In this document: positions 1 to 12,254 of the stretch, in pieces
How positions within the stretch are numbered: position 1 is the first letter of the stretch
How the letters are laid out: each line of letters opens with the position of its first letter
Assembly (NCBI GenBank): GCA_024138015.1
Contig: JAMXBB010000007.1
Location: 64,743,377 to 64,807,376, forward strand
DNA length: 64,000 nt
Direction: 5' to 3'
Source of the DNA: Lumnitzera littorea
Lineage: Eukaryota; Streptophyta; Magnoliopsida; Myrtales; Combretaceae
Notes under the pieces: generated by a model
Told to the model about the DNA's origin: nothing
The model's database searches: none
The model's input: the letters and a program-made list of their open reading frames with translations, nothing else
Position numbers and translations under genes: made by a program

Positions 1-50
1 TACTATACGATTATATATATATGTATACTAAAGTAATTATACATGGATAT

Positions 51-104
<54 letters not shown>

Positions 105-380
105 GGTACACACATATACATAGATATACTATAGTTATTTATTGAAATACATAATACTAATTATATGTATTCCTAAAAAAATACATAATACATAGTCTTA
201 TGTATAATATACCTATGTATATACATGTATACATACATAGCCTTATACATACATACACTATTCAATTTATGTTTTTGTGTACATATACATGTATTAGTAA
301 TGTTATATTTATAAGAAAATACTATACAAATACTATATTTATACATGTATATACTTTATAACATACATCTATAAAAAAAA
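1..380. repeat. AT-rich DNA with (AC)n-(AT)n microsatellite
   Basis: An AC run at about 50-70 passes directly into an AT run to about 100. The surroundings are rich in TATACATA-type words. No gene seen. Confidence 0.9.
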
Positions 381-1260
381 ATAAATTACTTACCTATTTC
401 TTTTAATTTTTTTCTTTTTCTTTTCCTTCTTCTTTTTCTTCCTTCTTTTCTCACGGTTTGTTTCCAGAATTTGTTTCTTCGATTGCTTTCTAAATTTTTT
501 CTTCCAGGATTTGTTTCTTCTCTTTTTATATGTGCAGCAATTAAAATAAAATAAAATAGAAAAACTAAATCCTATCCTAATCTTGTGAATTAATGAAGAT
601 AGGACAATTTCATTATAACTCAACACATGGCAATTATAATTCATCACGTGGGCTACTAGTTGAGATTTTATTTTGCTGATTTTGGTTTTGGTTTTTGCAG
701 GACGTGGCAATTGAAGTGAGAAAGGAAAGAAAGAAAAGAGATAAATTGAAAATGAAAGAGAAGGAAAATAAAAATTAATAATAAATATATATAATTTTTC
801 GAATCATATAAATTATAACAATTCTCCTCATAAATTAATTTTTAAATTTTTGTGAAATTTTATTAATTTAATTGGTATCCGTTATAGTTATAATTTTTAC
901 AAGTTATTGTGGCAATTTCGTTAAAATTTCGTGCAAATAGGCAATTTAGTCGAAAATTGTATTCGACTATGATTATATCACTATTGAGTAATATTTAACT
1001 ATTTTATAGGTTTATGTTTATAATTTTAGAGTTTCGAGCAATTTCGGGTTCATTTTTTATTAATGATACGTAAATCAGTTTTAGGGTTTTAGTATGTGAT
1101 TTAGGGTTTCGATCAATTCTTAGGGTTTTGTTATCAATGTTATATTTGATTTATTAAACTTCGTAATCTTTTATTGTTACTAGCCTTATCGACTTATTGT
1201 ACAGTTTAAAACACTCGAACTTGAGTTAGGATTCAACTACTGTTTTCCTAGGGTTTACAC
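381..1260. other. AT-rich intergenic DNA, no gene recognised
   Basis: Contains a pyrimidine-rich stretch (400-520) that yields a lysine- and arginine-rich open frame on the minus strand. That frame is low-complexity and not believable as a gene. Several dispersed TTAGGGTTT words occur at 1080-1255, not in tandem. Confidence 0.5.
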
Positions 1261-1460
1261 GACCCATTAAGGCAATTGACCCGAACACTAGCCCATTAAG
1301 GTAACTAACCCAAATGTGACCCTCGTTAAGGTAGCCAACCCAAACATAACCACTTGTCCCATTTAGGTAGCCAACCTAAATGCTAACCCTCAGCCCATTA
1401 GGGCAGTTGATCTAAACACTAACTCCAACCCATCAAAGTAGCTAAACTAAGCCAAAACCC
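1261..1460. repeat. Degenerate minisatellite, 31-37-bp unit
   Basis: About six imperfect copies built on a CCCATTAAGGTAGCCAACCC-like core, each followed by an AAACACTA- or AAATGTGA-like segment. Copies differ by several substitutions and small indels, so the array is old. Confidence 0.75.
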
Positions 1461-3291
1461 CTAGTTTAGTGAGAAAACCAAACCCAACCATAAACCAAGT
1501 AAAAACACAAAGTTAAATACAACCCCAATCTTAAACTCAGATCGAATGAAAAGCAACATTTCACATTAAGGCATATTTTAAGAAACTGAGAGGCAAAGTC
1601 AATCTCCATCCTAAGGCAAATAAAGATAGATTCCTCCCTAAGGAATTAGTAACTCACCTTTAAAAGGTTTAGGATAAAAAAAGGCAAGCTAATCCTACAT
1701 ACTAACCCTTAAATACTTTGAGAGTTAAGTGACATCGTGGTAAAGATACTTTAAACTCATTCCTTAAAGGAGGTTCATTTTGAATTTGATAAGTAGATTA
1801 AAATGAAGTTAAGCATTTATTTTCAAATCCCTAACACAATTATCCTTTGTTAATCTCATTGGACCAATTTAGAGAATCTTCAAATTTAAACCCTATCAAG
1901 AACCACCCCACAATGGGGTAACTCGAAGATTAGAGTCATTAATTAGGAGAGAAGAATAAAATTGATTTGTGCTTTCTTTATATACTAATTCAAAAATGAC
2001 TTATTTTTTATAAGTTATTTTTCTTTGAAATGAAGAAGATCCAACACCTTTTCAAACACCTAAAGCTTATACATACCTCACCTAAGCCCATTCACTAGGA
2101 ATCTAAGGATTTAAGGCCTTAAATCTCTTAAAGACAAAAATTCGACAATGGAGATGATCACTCTTAGGGCCAAGGAAAAGAAAGAAGAGCAAGAAATATT
2201 GGGGCAAAGTAATAAATAAAAAAAAAAGAGAGAGAGAGAAAAGAAGAAGAAAAGAAAAGAGAGAGAGAGAGAAAGGCTTGGAAATTGGGCTTATATGTAT
2301 GAGAAAAGCCTTAACCAAAGAAGGCCCAAAAGATGCAAGGTCTCGAATCACATGCCTTACCTATAAATGCAAACCTTAATATCCATCCCAAATCACAAAC
2401 ACAAAATCCCCTTACCCATCACAAACATAAGGCCTTCCCATCCTCAATACCACCCATACTTAATAAAAGTTCCTCTAATTATAGGGAATAATTTATCTTA
2501 AATAAAGATTATTTTTTAAATTAGGGCTAGCACACTTTTAGTTTTTTCCTGAAAGTTCTTGACTTGTACACGTAGGTTGAATAAAAGTATTTTTTTCAAA
2601 TAGGCCCTCTCATTATTCTTTTTTTGAACCATTTAACCAAAAGACTAATTCATAATATTGAACTGAAAAAGACCTAATAGATTAATCAAGGTGTATTACT
2701 TACAAATTGGACCATAATTTTTAGAACAGTAGCCAAAGAGTGAAATTTAAACCCAAAGTATGTAAAGAAGTCCTCTTTAACTAGACCAATCATGAGTTAT
2801 CTTTTTCTTAAGAAAGGAATGTTTAAAATTATAAAGCCCTACCAAAAAACTCAGCATTAGGGTCAAGAGATATTGAGATGCCCCATATGGTTACTAAGGA
2901 AAGGGGATGGTTATAGAACTTGCTCCTTAAAAAGGAATTTATACTGTTAGCAAACTTTCAACAAAAAAAAAAAGACAAAGAAAGTAAAGGCTTGTTACAA
3001 AGTTTTTTTTTCCAATCCATGTTGGCTCGAGTGGCTAAGCTTTTAATTCATGTCACCTACTTTCTTTTCAATGTGGTCACACCTTTTAAGTTGACCATAA
3101 TAGTCTAAGTCATTCTTCCTGATGTAGCTTTTGATGTCTACTAACTCTTTTTATAAATCAAGAGACTTTATCCTTGATGCCTTTTTTGTTATAAGTAGTC
3201 TTCACTAATTTCTTCATTTGTAAATTTTTCAAGTCAAGAGGTCTTTCAAATTGGTTATATTCCTTCCTTTGCTTCTTCAATCCATTATCAA
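1461..3291. other. Intergenic DNA, no gene recognised
   Basis: No protein domain was recognised on either strand. An A/GA-rich low-complexity tract lies at 2213-2274. Short open frames here look like chance. Confidence 0.5.
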
Positions 3292-4110
3292 TTCTCTTTT
3301 AAGGTTCTAGCCAACTCAAGGAACACTATCCCATCTCACATTCTTTTAGGGTTCTAGTTAACTCAAGGAGCATTATCCCATCTCAAATCTCTTTTAGGGT
3401 TCCAACTAACTCAAGGAATGTCATCCCGTCTCACATTCTTTTAAGGTTCTAGCCAACTCAATGAGTGCTGCCTCACCTCACATTCTTTTAGGGTTCTAGC
3501 CAACTTAATGAGTGCTATCCTACCTCACATTTTTTTAGGTTTCTAGCCAACTGAAGGAGCGTTGTCCTGTCTCACATTCTTTTTGGGTTCCAGCCAGCTC
3601 AAGGAGTACTATCCCGTCTTAAATCTCTTTTAAAGTTCTAACTAGCTCAAGGAGTGCTATCCCATCTCAAATCTCTTTTAGGGTTCTAACCAACTCAAGG
3701 AGCACTATCTCGTCTCATATTCTTTTAGAGTTTTAGCCAGCTCAAATAGCCCTATCCCATCTCACATTCTTTTAGGATTTTGTCTCAAATCTCTTTTAGG
3801 GTTCTAGCTAACTTAAGGAGCATTGTCCCATCTCACATTCATTTAAGGTTCTAGACAGTTTAAGAAGTGCTATCCTATCTCACATTCTTCTAAGGTTCTA
3901 CCCATCTCAAGAAACATTGTCCCACCTTACATTCTTTTAAAGTTCTAGCCAGCTTAGGGAGTACTGTCCCGTCTTACATTCTTTTAGGGTTCTAGCTAAC
4001 TTAAGGAGTGTTGTCACACCTCACATTCTTTTAGAGTTCTAGCCAACTCAAGGAGTGTTGTTTTGTCTCATACCTCTTTTGCATCTTAGTTAACTTAAGG
4101 TACACTTCGC
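3292..4110. repeat. 47-48-bp minisatellite array, about 17 copies
   Basis: Each unit has the form AGGGTTCTAGCCAACTCAAG, then GAGTGCTATCCC, ATCTCACATT and CTTTT. Unit length is 47 or 48 bp throughout, except for one copy near 3773-3797 shortened to about 24 bp. Copies differ at roughly 10-20% of positions, mostly transitions. The array fades out after about 4080. Related but more diverged units occur at 8500-8760. Confidence 0.9.
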
Positions 4111-7100
4111 TTGTTCGCTTGGGTTAATTAGCTCATAGGAGCACAACCAATTTCAATTTGTCATTTAGGTATAGATAACCCTAACATTGAATCAAAAACC
4201 TTAAAACGAATGCTATAGCCCTTAAATGAACTTTCAAACATTAAAATTTTAATTGAAATCCTAATACATGCATGCTTTTAAATTGTAAAACCCTAATACA
4301 ACTATTATACTATAATTAAATACTAAAACTATTCATTAATTAGAGACTAATTGCTTAATTGCCCTAAAACCCTAATCTACCCTCTAAGATGTACTGGAAT
4401 GGCAATATTTGTCTCAATTCCTTAAACTAATTAGACAATATTATCTAATGGGCTTAACCAACTTAATTTGACACATTAAGCCCTAAAATGTGCCTAATTT
4501 GTCCTGAGTGTATTAGTAATTAAGATTAAGAAACTTAATTACAACTTAATATGTAATTAGGTTTTATATCATAATTAACTATAAATCAAGAATGATTAAT
4601 CATATGAAACCAAAGTAATTATATAAAAATTATCTCCTTAAGAATACTAGATGTTATACTTAGGGAGACAATATGAATCTTGTAAACTTTCAGGTTTGAA
4701 CTTAGAGTCAAATATAAGAGTTAATAAGTAACCCTTAGAACTACTCAAGACATAATAATAAAATTTATAATAATAAAACCCCTAAATAAAATGATTCAAC
4801 CCTAAATAAGAAGTCATAAACCCTAAGTAATAAGTCGAAAAGCTTTAAAGAGAGTAAAATCCTAAAACCTTAATCGTATACGTAAAACCCTAATACATAG
4901 GAAACCTTAAAATGACGGAAAAATATCAATAGACTGAGTAAAACCTTAATTGGAAGTCCAAAAACCTAATTCAACTAACAAACCCTAACTATATCCTTAA
5001 ACTATTTGCCGATTGCAAATAATTTCTCCAATCGCTAGGAAACCCTAAATCGCTAGCCTTATATGTGGTTTGAAAACCCTAATTGTTCCTGAATAACAAA
5101 GGACTCTAACAAACAAAGTAATATAGGTAAATGAACTTGATTAAAGTGATAAAATATGGCAAGACCCTAGTGACATCCTAATTAGGCCAAAATTATTTAA
5201 TTAAGTACAATCACAAGTAATTAGTTTAATTACCCTTTAATCCATCTACCAACTCTCATTACATCTTATTTAGTAGCAAGTTAAACTCAATTAAGAACAA
5301 AAGACAAAGGATTAATTGGGAATTAAAGGATACTTGTCCTTAAGAAGACAAAATCCTACCTCATTTAACAAAAAGCAAATAAAATACAATAGTACTAAGA
5401 GGAAACCATGTACCCTTATCTCAAATTAGCCACCTCTTGTCCCCCTTAATCCACTATCAGTATCTATCATTTCACCCATTCAAAACCTTCATTTAACCTC
5501 ATTGTTTACTCTTAGCAAACCTTAGGAAACACTCTCAAGAAACCCAAACAAAAACCAAAGAAAAAAAGAATGAAAACAAAAGGAGTTGTTGGAGGTCCCT
5601 AAGCACAATAGAGCTTTTTTTTTTTTTAACTACCAACACACAGCTCCAAATCACAAACCACCATAACCAAAATGTCACACACTTACTATACTTTCTTGCT
5701 AATAAATATTATCTTTCGGAGGATCTTGTTTCGACTTCATTTTTAAGTGAAAAAGTTGGAGCTTATGTAGACCAATTTAAGGTGAAACTCACCCAACTTA
5801 AGTTTTCTATTAACATTAGTTTTATCTATGATATCTTGAGAGTTTAGGATTAGAAATAATAGATAAACATGTTATAATCATGTTCATTTCATTTTAGAGC
5901 CTCATAATTAGACCTTCATTCATGTACTTAGCTAGTTTGTTACTAACATTCTAGAAGTGTAGGAGATAGTTTTATGTAGATAACCTGAAAAGATATCGAC
6001 AAAACTCCATGAAACCCTAAGTATCGTGCATGCTGCCCCCTCCATGATATGTATCCATCTTGTTTCTACCATGTTATGTGATATTATTAGCTTAAAACAA
6101 GAAGAAATGCGATTAAAATAAGGAAACACACTAGAATAACTATTGGATTGAAAAAGTTGAAGGAAAGCCTAGAAGAACCCTACTGGGCCACCACTTTCAT
6201 GAAAGTTCAAATCTATAAATTTTGATATATTAGCTTAATAACATGATTATTTGGTATTAAGTGTGGTTTAGGACTTAATTAACCAAGTTAAGTAGAGTAA
6301 TGATGAGTTAATAGCCTAAACTAGTTAAGTTGGTGATTAAAGCCATAGGAATAGTGTTAGAAATCCCATTAATAAACTAAACCAAATCTGGAACACTTAG
6401 TAAAATGGGTTATTTAGTGAACTCATTATGAAATTTGGCCTACTGGAAAAAGTTAGAATCAAGTTTAGGGTCCTAAAATGCAAATTAGGCCTAAACTAGC
6501 TTAGTTAATGATTAGGGCCTTAGAAATATGATTAGGAGCCCAATAAATGAAAAAACTCATATCTAAATTCTAATAGAAAATGGACTTATCTTAAGGCCTT
6601 TTGTGGGCTTAAGCCTAAGATAATAAGTGGAGTTAGGCTTAAAACCCTAAAAGGCAAGGTAAGCCTAAAAGCCCTTAAAAGAACCAAGAATAAAGCCTAA
6701 TAACTTAGTGACCAAATCTAAACCCTAAATTAAAAGGCCCATAAAATGAAATATAAAAGGTTTATTAACTCTAAAAGCTCATTAAAGCTATCCCTTATAG
6801 GCCCCTTAGTAGGCAAGGGCTTTAAACTAATAAAAATGGCCCATTTAGACTCATAAGAGCAACACTAAGGCATAAAATTTAAAATGCTAGGTAGAAAAAG
6901 TTCATTTAAAAGGACGCCCAAAATATCAAGTACAAGATCCAAGACCAAAAGCTAAGCTTAAGCCCAAAACTACGCCTAAACCCTAAAGTGACCAAACTCA
7001 CCCTTTGGGCCTACGAACTTGTAAGGCTCAAACCAAAACCTTGCTAACCCAAATCCCAAAAATAACCTCACCAAATGAAAGAACACTAAAAAATGATGAA

Positions 7101-7199
7101 AATCGACTATAAAAATGCAAAATTTTGACTTAAAACCAAAAAGTTATGACCAAGATATGAAACAAGCGGAAATAAGGAAATTATAGCAAGGTTGGTGAA
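4111..7199. other. AT-rich repeat-like DNA with dispersed ACCCTAA words
   Basis: No coding sequence was recognised. AAACCCTAA-like words recur every few tens of bases from about 4300 to 5100 and again at 6600-7000, but without a fixed period. The interval may belong partly to the LTR-like sequence that ends at 8494; its left edge could not be placed. Confidence 0.4.
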
Positions 7200-8494
7200 T
7201 AAATTATGTTTAAGATGAGTCTTATTTACTTTAATTACCTTACTCAAGTGATTTGTGATACCAAGTTCAAGACTACTAAGGACTACTAGGATTACTAGAC
7301 TTCAAGTTGAGTGAGTATATCGCCCCTTATTTTACTCTATCTTGTGCTTGTAGTTAATGCACTATCTAATTATATATGATAATTGAACTTGATGTAGTTG
7401 GGGTATAAGGGAGCTTATGTGTGGCTCTTCTAGTTGACATATGATTGCCAAATATCTTAAGATATTTCAAATACCTTTGTTTGTTGCATTAGAACATAAG
7501 GCGTTAGAGTGTCTAGAATATAATTGCTTAACCACCTCAAAAATCTGGAATTAATAAATATTTGGCCACTAATTAAACTGGACATGCATTACATCTTATA
7601 ATATGAGTCAAAAGGGCATCAGCACCACATAGTAGAGCGGTAGATCATGCTTAGATGGATCCATATTAATATTATGTATTGTGATTGTTTATCGTACGAC
7701 GTATTTCGTACGACATGTTCTTGCATCAACCTTTGGGAACTACTCGGCTCTAGGGAGTGCTATCTTCTGCTTAAGGTCGAACCGTATCTATTGTAGAGGT
7801 TGGTTATATTGTTAAGAGATTTCGTATTAGATGTAGATACCTAGGTCCTAACGTACCTAAATACTTCCTAACCTAGGCAATGGTGGGCTTTAAAATTGTA
7901 TTATATACAATTACCAACTGACTATATACACTATTTGCATTGCATATGATTGTACATGCATTCCATATGCTTGTACATGCATTTATATGTTTGATAAATA
8001 ACTTGCTTATTATTGTCTGATGGTTATATAAGAAGGTTACTCATTAAGTTGGATGTAGCTTACCTTCTCAATAGTTTCTTTTGCAAGTCTTACAAAGCTT
8101 AGGCTGGGCCAGGATTCAAGTACAAAGCACTCCATCAGGTTAAGAAAATAGAATGATAAGTTTAGAAAAGCAAGTAAGATAATTGAATTAAACTTTTAAA
8201 AGTATCTAATAGCTTCATGATTGTCAGAATTTAGATACCCTTTATTATTGTTTGGTAGGTGATTCCAACTCTCTATGGTTCAGTTGACTATGGATTACTA
8301 GATCACTTATATATATATATATATACACATATGTATATAGTTAAGCAAATGTATGTAAAATGAATAAGTATCCTTAGAAATTCTTTAGCTAGAGCCTGTA
8401 ACCTCTAACTTGTAAGGCAGTCTTTATATCATAAGTGCACACATGATATAAAGATTTTAGATTAGACTACCATACCCTCTCCTAGGGTGTTACA
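7200..8494 (+). mobile_element. Probable LTR fragment (large gypsy type) ending in GGGTGTTACA
   Basis: The right edge GGGTGTTACA is a typical LTR terminus. Internally it has, in the same order, motifs shared with the 3.1-kb LTR at 59924-63020: a GAGTGAGT segment near 7310, and a TTAAGTTGGATGTAGCTTAC segment near 8045 that parallels TACTGAGCTGTGGTTGCTCA there. The left end and target duplication were not found, so it may be a solo LTR or a truncated copy. A (TA)n run lies at 8311-8336. Confidence 0.4.
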
Positions 8495-8800
8495 AGGGGG
8501 CTCTACCTTCTTTTAGTATCATTTAAGGGTCTTGCCAACCCATAAGGGTGATACCCTCCATTTCATAATCATTTTAGGGTTCTTGCTAGCTCTCAATGTA
8601 CTACCCTTCACTTAATGTCACTTTTAGTGTCATGCCAACTTTAAAAGCACTTCCCCTTCTCTAAGTCATAACCAGCTCATAGGGCACTATACCCTTTTGA
8701 AAAACCCATATTTTAGCTAGCTCTTAGAGCACTTTCTATCTCAAAATATCTTTAATCATTCACCAAATCCCTGGTGGATCAAACCTAGGCAAGCTAACTA
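8495..8800. repeat. Diverged relatives of the 47-bp minisatellite
   Basis: Three to five imperfect units carry a TTTAGGGTTCTTGCTAGCTC-type core followed by a CACTACCC-like segment. Spacing is irregular, about 50-65 bp. They resemble the array at 3292-4110 from which the LTR-like block separates them. Confidence 0.5.
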
Positions 8801-8929
8801 GCTAATTGTAGCACTACTTAGGGCAAATTCATCTTCAGAGAAAAAATGGTGTCTCATTTTTGTCTTTTTGGTAAAGTTTTACTAAAATTTCACCCAAAAA
8901 AAGGAGCAACGATAGACACTGCATTTTTG
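8801..8929. other. Junction DNA between the diverged repeats and element C
   Basis: Contains a TGCAGTGTCTATCG segment on the minus strand that could belong to the 3' end of C, but no LTR pair or polypurine tract was defined. Confidence 0.3.
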
Positions 8930-11030
8930 CCCCTTATAATTTTCAAGCCTTTTTGTCTTTTAGGTTCAAGCTCTTACCTTAAGGTCATCTTGCTCAGCGT
9001 AGGTACTAGGGTGTAATCAAGGGGTAGCTCTAGGCTGAGGCCATAGACAACTTCAAAGGGTGTTTATTTGGTAGTGCTATGTACCGTGTGATTGTAAGAA
9101 AATTCCACCATATAGTTAAGTTCTTCTCCATTGCAACTTGGAGTAGTGATCCTAAAGTATAGTTGACTACCTCTATTTGGCCATTAGTTTAGGGATGATA
9201 GGAAGTACTAAAGAGTAGTTTAATCCATAAACAACGCCAAAGAGGTCTCCAGAAATGAATCAAAAACTTCAAATCTCTATCTAACACCACACTTCATGGT
9301 ATACTGTGCAAATGAACAATTTCTTACAAAAAAAGAAAAGCAATAGTCAAAGCATCATTAGTTTTTAAGTAAGGTACAAAGTGCACTGTTTTGCTGAATC
9401 TGTCCATAACGACCGTTACTACATCCTTGCCTTGGTTAATTCATAATAATCTAATGACAAAGTTCATGCTCAACTCAAACCAAGGCTTGGTTGGAACAAG
9501 TAAAGGCATTGCTTTCCCTTGCTCAGCTCGACACTTAGCTCTTTTACACATAGTGCAAGCCTCAACAATCTAATGCACATCTTGCCTCATCTTGGGCTAA
9601 AAGAATCTCCCATTCAATAATTCATACGTTCTCTTCTCTCTAAAATGTCCTCCACCATGAGCTTCCTTTATTAATAGCTCTTATACAGAATTGGCCAGCA
9701 CACATAACTTGCCACTTTAGAACAGATAACCATCTTCCACGTGATATGTCATCTACTGTTCTCCCTTCTCCACAACATCTATAAGTAAGATCAAAATGAG
9801 AATTATGCTATACTGTTCTTTAATGCTTGCAAACTCCAATAATCTGGTCTGCAACTCCATAAGAATAACATGTCTTCTTAATAAAGCATCAGCAACTACA
9901 CTACTCTTAAATTGAATCCTTCTAGAAATTCAATCCATCATGTCAATCTCTTCGATAGCTTTGATTGGCTCCTCAAATATCTCAAGGACTTATGATCAAT
10001 ACATATGACAAATTCTTTTGGCAAAAGATGACATTACCAAACATAAAGAGCTTGAACCAATGCCAAGAGTTTTTTGTTATATACAGAGTAGTTCAGTTGT
10101 GCTTCTTTAAGCTTTGTACTATGATAGGCAATAAGTTGGCCTTCTTGCATCAGCATATCTCCTATGCTAACACCTAATGCATCGCATTAAAGCTCAAACA
10201 CTTCCCAAAGTTTAGTAGAGTTAAGACTAAGGTAGAGAAGAATCTTTCTTTCACCTCAGCAAAGCTTCTCTCCTCTTTATCTCCCCATTTAAACTCCATG
10301 TTCTTCGTTGTCAACGATAAAAGGAAGCCAATCCATGGAAACTCCTCACCTTAACACAGGAAATTGGGGTTGGCCACTCAACAATGGCTCGAATTTTCTC
10401 TTCATCAACCTTCAATCCTTCCCCACTAACTACATACCCTAGGAAGATGACCTCTTCCTTATAGAAACAGCATTTCTTCAAATTTCCAAACAATTTCTCT
10501 ACTCAAAAGACATCGTAAACAGCTTAGAGATGGCTAATATGACTTGCTAAGTTAGCATTGTATATAAAGATATCATCGAAGTAGACTACTTCGAACTTTT
10601 GGATTAGATTTCTCAAGACATGATTCACCAGCGTCATAAAGGTGCTTAGAGTGTTTCATAGTCCAAAAGGCATTACCATCCACTCATACAAACCATGTCG
10701 AGTCTTGAAAGCAGTCTTCCATTCATCACCTTGCTTCATACAAATCTAGTAGTAACCTAACTTTAGGTTAATCTTGCTGAACACTCTAGCTCTACTAAGT
10801 TCATCTAACGTATCATCTAGCATCAAAATGGGGCACTTATACTTGATCATGATCTTGTTCATGGCTCTACTATCCATACACATTCGCTAAGTACTATCCT
10901 TCTTCGACATAAGTAATGCATGCACAGCACAAGGACTGAGACTTTCTCTTCATATCCTTTTTCTAGCAACTCATTCACTTGCCTTTGGAGTTTAATAACT
11001 TACTCAAGGCTCATCCAATAAGCTGGTTTG
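8930..11030 (-). mobile_element. Ty3/gypsy element C, 3' segment (RT to integrase), split by element B
   Basis: Read on the minus strand, this gives in order: a reverse transcriptase with YFDDI (about 10565-10595) and the block EVIFLGYVVSGEGLKVDEEK (10311-10493); RNase H remains near 9900-10250; and an integrase ending at about 8960 with TNGQIEVVNYTL and PFEVVYGLSL. All frames contain stops and shifts. The upstream half lies beyond the nest at 24932-25335: the pre-RT block resumes there in the same sense. It is therefore the host of the whole nest. No LTRs of C were identified. Confidence 0.85.
11026..11030. repeat. Left target-site duplication of element B (GTTTG)
   Basis: GTTTG immediately precedes the TGATAGGAATC start of B's 5' LTR. 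The same five bases follow the GCATCA end of B's 3' LTR at 24927-24931. Confidence 0.93.
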
Positions 11031-11151
11031 TGATAGGAATCAAGCCCCTGGACCAATCACTCACAGTTGAGCTAAAGGACTCCAAGAACTCATACAGAGA
11101 ATACTAGTTCAAACTAAAGCTAAGACAGGGATTCCTATGCTGAACTGATAT
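11031..11151 (+). repeat. Element B 5' LTR, left part
   Basis: Matches the first 120 bp of the B 3' LTR (from 24103), including ATCAAGCCC.TGGACCAATCA. It stops at GATAT, where element A begins. Confidence 0.92.
11147..11151. repeat. Left target-site duplication of element A (GATAT)
   Basis: GATAT directly precedes A's 5' LTR and is repeated directly after A's 3' LTR at 18611-18615. Removing A and one copy restores the B LTR as seen at its other end. Confidence 0.95.
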
Positions 11152-11998
11152 TGATAGGAATCAACTCCTTGGACTGATCACAAGAAACCAAGCTAAAAGA
11201 CTTCAAGGGCTCACATGAAAATACTAACTCTAAGCCATAACCAAGATAGGGACTCCTATCCCAATCTGACCTCTAGTTGACCTTTCTATCATATCCTCAC
11301 ATGTGTTCGACATGCTCCTGCCCAACTACGAAGTCCTAATCCAGAAGGTAACCCAAAAAAGACTAACCAAGCCGAGCTCTCCAATCGACCACTAGCGCTT
11401 AACTCCAATTCAGCTGACTTCCCAACCAGACTGATTGGCCACCAACCTAATCCATTTCAGGTCGCCCCTGAATAACAACACTTTCTACTTTTCCACCTAT
11501 TTATATCATGTTCTTGACGTCCAGCCACCAAGCGACACACGTCTCTTGATACAACGTTCCAGAATGATTCTTTCTTTTCTGTGCTAAATATTTTTTGTCC
11601 TTTTTACCCCTTTTTAGTATGATTCATGTAACCTAATTGTAAAATACCCTTTTGTCTTTTCATACATATAGAATAACCCTAATGGGCAAGTATATAAACC
11701 CCCACTTTCCTTATATGCACATTCATATCCTTTTCAATACAGAAATTACTTATTTGAGCAACCTTAGTGTTCTCATTATCTCTTAACTCCTATCTATTCC
11801 CTTTAGCAAGGAGTAGTGGCGAATGACCCTTCAGTTCGGATCGATGTGTCATACCTGGCAAATTGTAGGCTGAGTAAGGTCGAGTGGTAAGTCATATCCA
11901 TTTGGTAGTTACCTGAGTTTTGCTAGTTTCTTTTCTATTTCCTTTTCGATTCGTTCGTTGTGGTGCTTTTCTGTGTGTACAACCCCAAAGATGCATCA
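11152..11998 (+). repeat. Element A 5' LTR
   Basis: 847 bp, TGATAGG...GCATCA. A TATATAAAC promoter box lies at about 11690. Alignment with 17764-18610 is colinear over the full length, with scattered substitutions. Confidence 0.95.
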
Positions 11999-12005
11999 GC
12001 TTCGC

Positions 12006-12017
12006 TAGTATCAGAGT
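12006..12017 (+). promoter_or_regulatory. Element A primer binding site (initiator tRNA-Met, degenerate)
   Basis: TAGTATCAGAGT matches the initiator-Met site TGGTATCAGAGC at 10 of 12 positions, seven bases after the LTR end, as in element B. Confidence 0.8.
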
Positions 12018-12254
12018 ACAGTCCTGTAAGGGAGTATGTGAAGTTGTAGTGAAGTTTTTGTTCGCTTTACTATTAGTGGCTGCTGCATTCCTCCCGTAGC
12101 TATTATAGTGTGTTGGTGTGATAGCAAGTGTGGTTTCATTGTTACTTTATTTTTCATCACGAAAACAGAGCAAGTTCATTTCTACTCTGTTTAGTGACTA
12201 TTAGATATTAAGGTTGTTAGTAATCTGTTAATCTGTTCAAAAAAGTTTTACACT

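Noticed and set aside
390..710. Minus-strand 106-residue open frame
   Set aside because: The C-terminal half is nearly all lysine, arginine and glutamate from a TTC/TTTC-rich tract. No domain and no support as a gene.
2920..3108. Plus-strand 62-residue frame
   Set aside because: Low-complexity start, no domain, and adjacent to a minisatellite.
3292..4110. CRISPR-like regular spacing
   Set aside because: The whole 47-bp unit repeats, without unique spacers, and the context is a plant nuclear genome; it is a minisatellite.
4300..7000. Many AAACCCTAA words, suggesting interstitial telomere repeats
   Set aside because: They are dispersed with irregular spacing and never form even two perfect tandem heptamers, so they look like composition of an AT-rich repeat, not telomeric DNA.
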